64,000 bases of DNA, taken from the NCBI GenBank assembly GCA_947561585.1, contig CANNZV010001117.1, positions 62,001 to 126,000 on the forward strand, in the 5' to 3' direction. Shown piece by piece: positions 47,001 through 56,720 of the stretch; position 1 is the stretch's first letter, and each line of letters opens with the position of its first letter. This DNA comes from Caprella mutica. Lineage: Eukaryota > Arthropoda > Malacostraca > Amphipoda > Caprellidae. Under the pieces are notes generated by a model, which was not told the DNA's origin, ran no database searches, and saw nothing but the letters and a program-made list of their open reading frames with translations. The translations under genes were made by a program, and so were the position numbers.

Positions 47001-47276
47001 TTTTCAACTAATAAACTTTTTCCTATGAAAGCTTGGTAATTTTATACCCCTAATTAGAGCCTATTTGCATAGCGCGTCAGTGTGTGCTAATGGCACCTCT
47101 GTGCTAAGAGAATTTGACAGGGAGGTACGCTCACTCTCCTCGTTCAACGTCTACCAGCTTACTGCACAACGAGTATATATAGGTTTGGAGGTAGCAAGCT
47201 TATTATGAAAACTGGTGCCAGAAGTAGATTTAGGGGCGGTGCCTAACCTCTGACGTAACGCTGTGGCCAATCAGTG
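47001..47276 (+). promoter_or_regulatory. TATA-bearing dispersed repeat, copy 2
   Basis: Matches copy 1 through GGCACCTCTGTGCTAAGAGAAT, a TATATATAGG box at 47,174-47,183, TTTGGAGGTAGCAAGC and GGGGCGGTGCCTAAC. It has an insertion of CTACCAGCTTACTGC-type sequence shared with copy 3. A short palindrome (ATCGATTCGATG / CATCGAATCGA) follows at 47,333-47,362. Confidence 0.5.
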
Positions 47277-47299
47277 TCAACCCTATAAACAACGTACAT

Positions 47300-49180
47300 A
47301 CGTATATTCGATTTCTTTTCGATAGCTGGGATATCGATTCGATGAATTGCTCCATCGAATCGACAGACTGATGTTTATAGGGAAGAAGTTCTAGTCCTAG
47401 AGTAATGATATTAAGTAGAGAGAGCTAGTTGAGCTTTATTCTATTTCAGCACAGTCCATTGAAATATAGATGTTTCACTGCTAAGTCTCTGTAATGAACT
47501 GTAATTCAAATGTGTATATAACTACGTATTTATTTCTACACAAAGCTCTAAAATAACATTTCTTCTAAGCGTTTTGAATTTCTATAATTGCTTACTTCCC
47601 GTCGGTAACCAACCCTCAGAAAACCGTTTATACCATCTAACCAAATTGTATGTTTCTATATCCCCATGTGTTTGTATCTAAAGTAGGCCTATCTGTTTGA
47701 TTTTCTGATTGTACCCTCATAGGCCTAAGTTTTAGTCTCTCCTGCCTAAACACTTGTTTTAAGTCAGAATTGGCGTGACACTAGCTGGGGTAGGACATAA
47801 TCATATACTGTTCTACCCTCTATTCTATTCTAACCATATTTGCCAAACTGTGTATTTTTATATTTGTGCCTATAATAAAATTGAACCGGTCATTACCCGC
47901 TTTCATTTCCTGTGTAATTGATAGACATTGATTAGATCAGTTACTGAATTATGGAAATAAAGAATAAACAATTAGTTCTGAAGGGATAAATTCACGTATA
48001 TTCAAATTAAAATTTGAAAGTCTAGTGTCAATTCTCAAACCCAAGAAGTGATCGTAACATCTCAACCAAATCTGAAAATTTAGAGGAACAGATTATCAGA
48101 TGCATTAATTTCAGCCCTGGTTTTGAGTAAGTTTAATTAATTAAAATCTTTAACCATGTGAATGTTTTGAGAAGCTTTCAATAGTAGGTATAGTAATGGA
48201 CTAATAAATTTCAAAAATCTCTATGAAAGGCTTAAGAATGGCTATGAAAATAGTACAATCATCGTGCAAATATGCTCTCAACACAACGAATGTATTATTT
48301 TGATACTCCTGAGCTAATGTTTTAATTTTGATTAGTACTTTAAATTTTCCTCTCTTTAACTTTTTCATTACATCGTCATCAGTTTGTTGTTCTGCACACT
48401 TCATGATTGATTAATGACCTGGCAAGGGGGCGACCCGCCCCTCTAAATACACTATAACATCTAATATTTTCAATTTCCGTGATATTTTCCATTTATTACT
48501 TCAATTACTGATAAAGGTGTAATGCAGGGCGTGCCTCCCCCATTACCCCATTTCTTGCTATAATGAAGTGTATTGCTGAGTTCAATAAATCTTTATGCCC
48601 TAGTTTTCATTTAGTTTTATTAACTTGGTATGTATCATCTATGATACACATTTATTATATATATAGTAATAATTTTTTTGCGCCGCTATTCTGGGAAAGA
48701 CCCACCTCAATGAATCTATGAATGGAGAAAAATATTCTGACACAAATTTTTGTTGTAGCATACCTCCCATTGTACTATCTAGTTATTTTTGAAATGTAAT
48801 TAACCTAAATATTTCATTGCTTTAGTAATTAAAAGATCCGTAGAAATAGCATCTATAGTGGATATATTCCAATTAACTGTCGAATCTATCATATTGCCAG
48901 TACCTCTAGTCGTTAGACGGTTAGAGTTATCAACTTATCACCGGTGCTTGTCTCTCTTAATTACATTTCTTAGAAATTGATCGCACTTTCAATTGGTAGT
49001 TTATATGCATCCATAATTTATTCATGGAATCACGTTCTATCACATTTCTTTTTAACGTCAGCAATGCGAGATTTGGTTCCGAAACTGAAATTAAAGCCCG
49101 TATTAATTTCTTTATAATTTTCTGCCAAGATCAATTAGTTTCAAATTTATTAAATGAATGAATTTATTATATATTTTTTC
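47300..49180. other. AT-rich DNA; second half duplicates 37.6-37.8 kb
   Basis: No supported gene. A 67-codon minus-strand ATG ORF (48,404-48,201, starting MKCAEQQTDDDVMKKL) has plausible composition but no motif or context and is left uncalled. 48,855-49,050 is a diverged copy of 37,620-37,780. Confidence 0.4.
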
Positions 49181-49188
49181 TTTTCAGC

Positions 49189-49361
49189 CCCTTTAGGAGC
49201 AAGCCAGATGTGCTTCTACGGGGGCGATGATCTCAGATGGCAATGCTGGAACTTGTGTCAAAATTTCAACTTAGTGTTCAGATGTATCAATAAACTAAGA
49301 CAGCTGCCCAATATCATACATCATATCATACACGAATGTGTTAGAAGTTTTTACAGAAAAA
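49189..49361 (+). CDS. Cys-rich exon of an unknown gene
   Basis: Strong acceptor (TATTTTTTCTTTTCAG) and consensus donor (GTGAGT at 49,362). The only open frame reads PLGASQMCFYGGDDLRWQCW, then NLCQNFNLVFRCINKLRQL and IIHECVRSFYRK, with five cysteines in 57 residues and a helical second half. A diverged paralogue of its start lies at 46,364. The exon ends in phase 1. No family is recognised; a secreted Cys-rich protein is possible, but no signal peptide exon is seen. Confidence 0.45.
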
Positions 49362-49524
49362 GTGAGTATTACATCTTGCGTTGGAAGTTCTATTATTTCT
49401 GTTTATGCTGCTCCAATTAGCGTATAGTAGTTATTATATATCTATGACAAATCAGAAAATTTAATGTATCATCATTTATAAAATGCAGACACAAAACCTG
49501 AATTTTTCTTAATTTTAATTTCCA

Positions 49525-49723
49525 GAAAGTAGTCTTCATTTCCGAAGACTCAATTGATGTCTTTGATCTACTAGCGAAAGAACTTTCAATTATTTCGTCA
49601 AAAAAGACCAAAAGAATAGATTCCGTGGCAGCCATCTCGGGCAAGAACCTGATAGTTATCGAATCGAAAAGATGTCCTCCTCTGGAAATATATGCCTTTA
49701 CAATCTCGGTCCTTCATCTCGTG
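49525..49723 (+). CDS. Exon of an unknown gene (66 open codons)
   Basis: Acceptor TTAATTTCCAG and donor CGT|GTGAGT. From phase 0 it is open throughout: KVVFISEDSIDVFDLLAKEL, then SKKTKRIDSVAAISGKNLIV and PPLEIYAFTISVLHL. This looks like an ordinary alpha/beta protein segment rather than chance. The preceding Cys-rich exon ends in phase 1, which would put this exon into a frame with a stop after 10 codons. Either they belong to different transcripts or one exon is missing or mutated. Confidence 0.45.
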
Positions 49724-50070
49724 TGAGTTTTAATTAATTTCCAATTCAAGTTTTGGGAGTAGATTGGTAATATATTACAAAGTTAAGTGTTAATGGTTAA
49801 TAATCAGAGATACCAAGATATTTATGGTTCAGAGTCGTACCCGAACTCTGTGATATTACACTTATAAGTTGAGCAAATTGCACACTTGGAATATTTATGA
49901 ATATCTACTATTTGCCTGTTACCAGTTTTTTCAATATCTTCAACTATCAGTTAATTAAATAAGTATTTATTTATATACAGATAGATCCTTTATTAAATCC
50001 TTTGAATATATGCACAGTCTTTACAGTTTTCAAATTACGATTTTGAATCTACATTTTTCTTATTTACAGA

Positions 50071-50165
50071 AATATTTTCTAAAAAAGGATGAGGAGAAAA
50101 AAATTAAATTGTGGGATCTTGCAGATGCTCCTGGTTACATTTTAAAGAATGTTGTTGAATGTTGA
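50071..50165 (+). CDS. Possible terminal exon KYFLKKDEEKK...
   Basis: Acceptor TTCTTATTTACAG precedes an open phase-0 stretch of 31 codons (KYFLKKDEEKKIKLWDLADA, ending NVVEC) to TGA 50,163-50,165. Joining to the previous exon by the consensus donor gives a different phase and a stop after two more codons. Joining by CTC|GTGTGA gives the long frame. Weak support. Confidence 0.3.
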
Positions 50166-50499
50166 TGCGGAGGGTGCGTACCACAGTTAATAGAAATAGA
50201 CTGTGGTGCGTACAGAGAAAATTGAAGTAATTTAGAGAAGCAAGTCGAAGAAAGACTATTTCGGAGATCGACAGTGTAAAGCTAAGCAATCGGAAAAGGA
50301 GTGCCACTTCTCAACTGTAAGTTAGATATTACCTTGTTTTGCAAACTCGTAATTATACTGAATTTGGATAATATTTTTTTGTACAGTTTACTCAATTTTT
50401 AATATTTTATAACATTGATTGCTTTGAATTTAAAGTAATTTATTACAATACATGATTGGAATATATTTACTATATATTAAGTATATTTATCTCTTTCAG

Positions 50500-50551
50500 G
50501 TTCAAGAAGATTTCCACTGGATGAATTATCCAATTTTTCAATACTTTTAAG
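50500..50551 (+). CDS. Possible short terminal exon
   Basis: Acceptor TTTATCTCTTTCAG is followed by GTTCAAGAAGATTTCCACTG, encoding VQEDFHWMNYPIFQYF before TAA. A GTAAGT donor at 50,319 upstream could feed it. Too short for confidence. Confidence 0.25.
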
Positions 50552-50835
50552 CTTCTAAAAAATAACGTTTAACTACTGAAATCTCAGTCTGAACAGAAGT
50601 GTCAACAATAAGATGACTTCGTAGTCTGAAATCCTGATGTGCACAATCCGAAATTGATTCTGCGTATGCTAACTGAAGAAAAAGGGACTAAGAGTCCATT
50701 TATTTTCCGAATAGTGAAGCTGTGAAAAAAAAACCGCACGGCGTATTTCTTTTAGACTTTATTTCTGTATCTCTTCAAACTATTAAAGTGAATTGTCTGA
50801 TTAAAACATTCATATTATTGGCGTTTTTTATTTGC

Positions 50836-51312
50836 AAGTTCTTTTAACTTATAAACTATTCCTGTGAAAGTTACGTTTTTGTATGTCCCCTTATCAGTGG
50901 CGCGCGTCTATAGATTAAATGGAGCCTCTGTGTTATGAGAATAAGGTTACGCGCACATCTTAAAGAGTTACTGTGGGATTGCAGGCAGGCATGAAAAGGA
51001 GGCTCTTACACCACAACCCTGAAGTTAAGGCAGTACCGCTTACTCAGTGCCATTAGGCGGGATCGGCGCGCGAGTCGTCCCCACACTAAATTAAGGTTAT
51101 GGATATTAACTGATAACGCTACCACCCTCCTCATCCGAGGTCTACCAGCTTACTGCCCACTGAGACTCGAGTAAACACTATGTAAATAATATAATATATA
51201 GGACAATGCCCATGGACTATGGAGGTAGCATGGCTTGCAAGAAAAAGTTAAAGTCAGAAATTGGCGCATGGGAGGTTCCTGACCCCTAAAGCACTCCTGC
51301 GGCCAGTCGGTC
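50836..51312 (+). promoter_or_regulatory. TATA-bearing dispersed repeat, copy 3 (with insertion)
   Basis: It shares TTATAAACTATTCCTGTGAAAG, GGAGCCTCTGTGTTATGAGAAT, GTCTACCAGCTTACTGC and a weaker TATATAGG box near 51,198 with copies 1 and 2. About 150 extra bases (50,975-51,120) have no counterpart in the other copies. Confidence 0.45.
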
Positions 51313-51359
51313 TGTGATCACTCAGTGCTAAAGCCCGTATTATACTGGACTTGGAAGTA

Positions 51360-54129
51360 GAGAATTTTGGGTGACGTCACGACTAACACGTGACGTCACC
51401 CGTCACGTGCGTGCACTCTCTCTCGCTACAGAAACAACACTGTATCAATGACTGTATAATATAGTAACGGAACCGTCAGCTCTGAGAAGCGTTTCAGAAG
51501 ATCTTTCTACCTCTTTTCACGGGAGTGCTTGCCACGGTGGTAGCCACAGTTTCTTTTATTTTGTTCTCTAGCTCCGCCCCTTTCATCTAAATGGGAGTGC
51601 TGAACTACCGCACAGTACATTAAATAGAAACTAGATTAGAATCCACAGCATACCGAAATAAAGATTTTGGGAATTCTGGGTAGTGACGTTAAATAAAATG
51701 CCGTATATTTTTCATTGAAGCCCACTAAGAGATTTAAAATTGTCAGTGGTTAATAATTTATTCCCTTTGTTTATTGGTCAGGGCTGTTTGAGTTTGGTCA
51801 TGGCTTTTCGATCTAGTTCGGGGATCAGCGATAGAATCTTGTAAAATGATTGGTCAGTGGATTAACCTGTTGGAACTACCTACATTTTTTGTCCAAAATT
51901 GAAGTTTGTCTGTTTCACTTCAAAACTCGAAACAATTTGAGAAGAATAACCGAATGTTAATTTAATTTATCCTCAGAGTAAGACTAGATGTATATTTGAC
52001 TTAAAATTTATTGAACTCATTTGAAGTATATACATTTATCAGGATCCCGTGATATCTCGATCCACTGATTGGTCCAAAAATTTGTGACGTCACGCACCGT
52101 TACTTTTAAAAACAAACAATTGGGCTAGCTTCATAATGTTTATGAGTTGTGACTCACTCAAGGACTCACTTTAGCAGAATGCATGGAAGGGAGAGGTTGT
52201 ACCATTGTACTTGTGATACGCATTTAATTTAGTTGTGCTTACTGTATAGGTCGGTAGTTACCAGAGGTGGGTAGCGCTACTTTGATAAGCAGCGGCGCTG
52301 CTGCTATCTGCTGTATATCTGCGCTACAGCTACGTTAAAAAAAAACAGTGGCGCTGCCGCTACGGGAAAATTTAGCTACAGCGCTACTTTTGAAAAATTG
52401 ATCAAATATATTATAAAATTGATTTCATTATTATTATGGCCACTCACACTCGTACAGTGAAGTAATTTATATGTGATCCCAAGAATAACATAACTAGCAA
52501 GAGTAAGGTCATATACAAAGTAGCTACGAGAAGTAAGTTTTCCTTGATCAAAAGAGATCTCTGAGAAACCCATTTGAAACCAGTGATGCAGTTTTTATTA
52601 GAGTGTCGTCTAAGAAAACTTCTAAAAAAAAACCACTGTACAATACTGAAATTTATCGCCTATATGTTTCAGCTGTTACCAGGCCTTTTTCGATGGATGC
52701 ACATGATATATCAATGTTACTATAGGGGAGAAGTATCTTGAGACTGATACCAAACTGTACTCTTCGCAGGTTCATGCTCCAGTTAACGCTTGTTCAAGTC
52801 ATATTAATTGCATCTCTTACGTAAATAGTGATCAATTAATAGTTAAAAGATAAAATATTATTGAGCAAAATGATCCGATAAAGTATTTTGTAAAATAATG
52901 TGAGTATTAATCAGCTGGTGACGGCGAGTCATGGCAAGATAACGGAACTGTTGGCTAAACGTTCACTTCACGAATTCCATCTACTGGAACTTCCTTGAAG
53001 TTTAGCCAAATGCACGGAAGGGAGAAGATGTGCGTATGCGCCGCTCCTATTACAGTTGTAGACTTGTAGTAAAGGTCAATAGATTCAAAATATAAATTAT
53101 AAAATTTACGGGTATAGCCCAGACTCATATGCGAATATCTCTTATTTACTAATAGCGTTGATGGTGAGACTGAAGCATGATGTAAGTGGAGGGGGGGAAA
53201 TTATTGCTGTTACTAGCGAAAATTCATAAGAGTGGAAACTGAATAAGACTGAATGTTTACAACTACTGGGAATATATTAAATTAAAATTAGACAACCGCG
53301 TGCGTGACCGTATTTACAAATATTATCACTACCTACACTTTATAATCTATATTTATAAGATGCTGTAACTACATTTCTTTAGCCATAATTGAATTTTGCC
53401 TGCCTGAAAACTGAAATTTTAATATTTGCCTTTAAATTTGTAGAACTCATCAGAGGTCTATATAGTAATTAACTCGCTAGGCCAACTCGCACGTTTACTC
53501 CCAACAAGACCTTTACACTCGTCATAATCACGAGACACCTCGAACTCCTGATTGGTTCAAAATACAGACGTCACGAAACATTACCTGTAATATTATAAAG
53601 TCACGTGCACGCTACAAGCTGAATGGCGCGGAATTGATGTTGTTAATTCCACTCGCAGTGTGAAAAATCTGTCTCTTCAAACTAATACCAAACAACATTA
53701 ATGGTGCTTCGCTCCACTTGTAGTCTGCACGTACCCTAACTCACAATTGGGCTACTTCACTAATTTGGAGACTTGTGCTGCAAACAAATTTTTGACCTGA
53801 CATGCAAATACTACAGCATAACATCCTTTTTAGACAGATTTGAATTTGTACTAACAAGGAAATCTAGTTGATGCAAGTAGTGAAACTGTCAAAAACTATT
53901 TGAGTTAACACGTGGTGACGTCACCCTTCGTGATAGTCCGTGGACCGACAATTGGAACCTATATAATTGTATTATTAGCGGTTTTTTTATCAGAATCTAC
54001 CTTATTAACGTAATGGAAGACCTTTGCTACTGTTATAACTAGTATAACTAGGGTAAATAAAAAATATAATATAATCTAAAACGCTATGAAAACGACCCAA
54101 TGGTTTACTAGCTACTTATACTTCAGTAT
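51360..54129. repeat. Repeat-rich DNA with TGACGTCA palindromes
   Basis: No gene is supported. 51,890-52,230 and 53,400-53,790 share an ordered set of strings: AATTTGTAGAACTCAT/AAATTTATTGAACTCAT, GATTGGTCCAAAAAT/GATTGGTTCAAAATA and GACGTCACG. TGACGTCA palindromes occur at 51,372, 51,391, 52,085 and 53,916. At 52,264 CAGAGGTGGGTAGCGCTACTTT begins a stretch rich in AGCGCTAC that resembles a hAT transposon end; its other end is not found. Confidence 0.5.
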
Positions 54130-54440
54130 GGTCAGGAGTCGGTCACTGCTCACTGTCTCAGTTCTATAACTTCTTAATTAGTCTTCTTTGGCTCGCCGCT
54201 CAGACCTCTGTGTACATCATGCTGTGAGAAGAGGAAGTCTATGCCAAATAGCTGTAGAATAGTTATATCGCTGGGAGCCTTGTACAATGTACACTGCACA
54301 GTAACATTGCACATCCTCTTATTGCTAACAATCCACTGAATAAGTGCCACGGTCCAACAGTGTAGTGATTAGATCGAACACTCTCAATTTCAGTGCGAAA
54401 ACAGCGTTTCTTAGTGTAGCATGGAGGGAAGAAGTGAATG
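54130..54440 (+). repeat. Dispersed repeat, copy 2 (partner at 1-370)
   Basis: CATCATGCTGTGAGAAGAGGAAGTCT, CGCTGGGAGCCTTGTACAAT and GTGCCACGGTCC align with the copy at the window start. The element is unidentified. Confidence 0.6.
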
Positions 54441-54559
54441 AGGGTAGCGCAATGTCCTTAGAAATCCTGATTCCTAACCCCCCAAACCGTACGGCGAAGA
54501 CGCCTGCACAAGCGAGTCTCTCTCAAACTTGACATTGGTTACCATCGAAAGAGCTGATA

Positions 54560-54650
54560 ATAAATAAGATTGAACTTTTTGTCAATACTGTTTATTATGT
54601 GTAAGACAATGGTGATATCTGAAACACAATCAAGCTTACTTGGCCGTTGT
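54560..54650 (+). repeat. Dispersed repeat, empty-site copy for the 62.5-kb insertion
   Basis: AATAAATAAGATTGAACTTTTTGTCAATACTGTTTATTATGTGTAAGACAATGGTGATA matches the sequence on both sides of the 488-bp insertion at 62,523-63,010. It supplies the uninterrupted form of the site. Confidence 0.85.
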
Positions 54651-55200
54651 GGTGGTAATCGTCGCACAGGGCAATTACATGGTGAATCTGATGTTGCATT
54701 CATCAACGAATATGTTGGCTTCGATCACTTCACCTACTTGTGGAAAGTTGTCAGGGATCATTCCAAGAGAGAATGATCGGTTATTATTACGTTTATATGA
54801 ACTACTAAGTACTAGCATTAGTGTTATTGCTGTCAATTAACAATGATGAGGAATTTTTCTCTGCTTTTGTTACAACCGAATAAAATACTTTTTCAAGTAT
54901 CTTGTTTTTTGATCAGAGTTTCCTAGTAGCTCTAATTGAATCTCTTGGCCGTCGATACATCTGATAAGTACGTCTCTAAAGCCCCGTCCAGACGGTCAAA
55001 TTTATTTAGAGAAGTGACAAACTTAATGACAAGCTAAATGACAAACTTATCGTCAGTTTTCAAGGAGTGTCTACACGGTCAAATTTTCTCTCCAAAAGTT
55101 TGAGGTTCACTGGCGTCAGTTTCGTCAAAATTAATGTTATATATCGTGAAAATAAAAATTATATAACTTGGTATGTACATTTTTTAAATTTAGAACATTA
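54651..55200. other. Intergenic, possible hAT end
   Basis: No gene. GCCCCGTCCAGACGGTCAAATTT at about 54,981 and GTCTACACGGTCAAATTTTC at 55,069 are similar 20-mers in direct order, as in subterminal repeats of a DNA element. No partner end is found. Confidence 0.35.
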
Positions 55201-55312
55201 AGAAAAGTTCCATCTTTCCGATCGGAATCTTTTGACTTTCTATTCGAAAAGAACTGTTCTTTCCGATGAAGAATGTAATTTAACTCACTCATACCTTTCC
55301 GATCTAACTGTA

Positions 55313-55905
55313 CAATCTTTCCGATCGGAATGTACCATCTTTCCGATCGGAATGTACCATCTTTCCGATCGGAATGTACCATCTTTCCGATCGGAATGTA
55401 CCATCTTTCCGATTGGAATTGTTCCAAATCTTACCGATGGAGAAAATAAAATCGCTCACTTTCCGACCGGAATGTACCATCTTTCCGATTGGAATTGTTC
55501 CAAATCTTACCGATGGAGAAAATAAAATCGCTCACTTTCCGACCGGAATGTACCATCTTTCCGATCGGAATGCACCATCTTTCCGATCGGAATATACCAT
55601 CTTTCCGATTAGAATATACCATCTTTCCGATCGGAATACACCATCTTTCCGATCGGAATACACCATCTTTCCGATCGGAATACACCATCTTTCCGATCGG
55701 AATATACCATCTTTCCGATCGGAATATACCATCTTTCCGATCGGAATATACAATCTTTCCGATCGGAATATACAATCTTTCCGATCGGAATATACAATCT
55801 TTCCGATCGGAATATACAATCTTTCCGGTCGGAATATACAATCTTTCCGATTAGAATATACCATCTTTCCGATCGGGAAGTACCATCTTTCCGATCGGAA
55901 TGTTT
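55313..55905. repeat. 22-bp minisatellite built on the palindrome TTCCGATCGGAA
   Basis: About 25 units of ATCTTTCCGATCGGAATATACC-type sequence. Each holds the perfect 12-bp palindrome TTCCGATCGGAA or a one-base variant. Two adjacent 76-bp inserts (GATTGGAATTGTTCC... at 55,411 and 55,487) interrupt it. Isolated relatives lie at 55,213, 55,990 and 56,016. Because 66 bases is a multiple of three, long ORFs occur on both strands (up to 218 codons); these are artefacts. It ends about 170 bases before the first ORF of the DIRS-like element. Confidence 0.95.
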
Positions 55906-56078
55906 CTAACTTTCTGACGAGATTGAATCGTTCTCACAAATCGGGAATAAACACAACTATTGCTTATATAACTATTATAAAAGGCTATCTTTCCGATAGG
56001 AAAGTCTTATTTTTCGATCGGAAAGAATAATTCTTCATTTATCTGAACTGATGAGCTATTCATCCACAGGTACCCATC

Positions 56079-56696
56079 ATGGCTGATCAAGGACAGAAGC
56101 GTTGTACCTCTTGCAAACGTGAAATCAATGTGAATGACCCACACACAGAGTGTTTAGGTCATAATAATTCTTGCTTCAAGAATTACTCTTATGATCCTTC
56201 CAACTGTGATGCTTGCCAACAAGTCCTCGCAAGTTACAAAGCAGATAACAGAGTAGCTAAAACTACTTTGGCAGATCGGATCGGATCTATGCGTCGCTCT
56301 ATCCGCCAGGCCATGAAAACGGGTAAGCCTCTTCCAGAAGAAGTAATCGAGCGCTTTCAGGCGTCAGGAGGCAAAGAAGTCTTCCTCGACAGGGCAAAAC
56401 ATCTTGATCCCAGACCTTGCGTTTCTCGCAATCCGCCGAACATTCCTGATTCTCCTACCCATTCTGCAACACCTCAACATAGTGTACCGCCGGCAGATAT
56501 TGCAGAGCTAAATTCTGACGCTCTTCACCAGGAACCTAGTTTAACTATCGACATCCAACAACCTGTCGCAGGCCGCTCCACTGATATAGTCCATTCACGC
56601 CCTGTGAAATCTTTATCATTTGAGCCTACAGAAGCTAACTCTGAAAGCTCTGACTCAGATTCCAATTCCTCAAACAGCTCAGATGAGTCTGCTTAA
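56079..56696 (+). CDS. DIRS-like ORF1, zinc-binding gag-like protein
   Basis: 205 codons from ATG 56,079. Residues Cys9, Cys12, His22, Cys25, His28, Cys32, Cys43 and Cys46 form a Cys/His cluster of the kind found at the N-terminus of DIRS-type ORF1 proteins. The C-terminus is Ser/Asp-rich (SESSDSDSNSSNSSDESA). It is probably a nucleic-acid-binding structural protein of the element's particle. The ORF is intact. The next ORF starts 24 bases downstream in the same frame, after one stop. Confidence 0.7.
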   Translation: MADQGQKRCTSCKREINVNDPHTECLGHNNSCFKNYSYDPSNCDACQQVLASYKADNRVAKTTLADRIGSMRRSIRQAMKTGKPLPEEVIERFQASGGKEVFLDRAKHLDPRPCVSRNPPNIPDSPTHSATPQHSVPPADIAELNSDALHQEPSLTIDIQQPVAGRSTDIVHSRPVKSLSFEPTEANSESSDSDSNSSNSSDESA

Positions 56697-56720
56697 AATT
56701 CCAAGCGCCACCGCCGAAAT

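Noticed and set aside
48201..48404. 67-codon minus-strand gene MKCAEQQ...
   Set aside because: Plausible composition, but no paralogue, splice site, promoter or motif; below the level I can support.
52264..52390. Complete hAT element
   Set aside because: Only one end-like sequence (CAGAGGTGGGTAGCGCTAC) was found; no matching complementary end or target duplication was located, so only a partial end is noted.
55232..56030. Long ORFs on both strands over 55.2-56.0 kb (up to 218 codons)
   Set aside because: They come from the 22-bp minisatellite; 66 bases form a repeating 22-codon peptide in all frames, so openness is not evidence of a gene.
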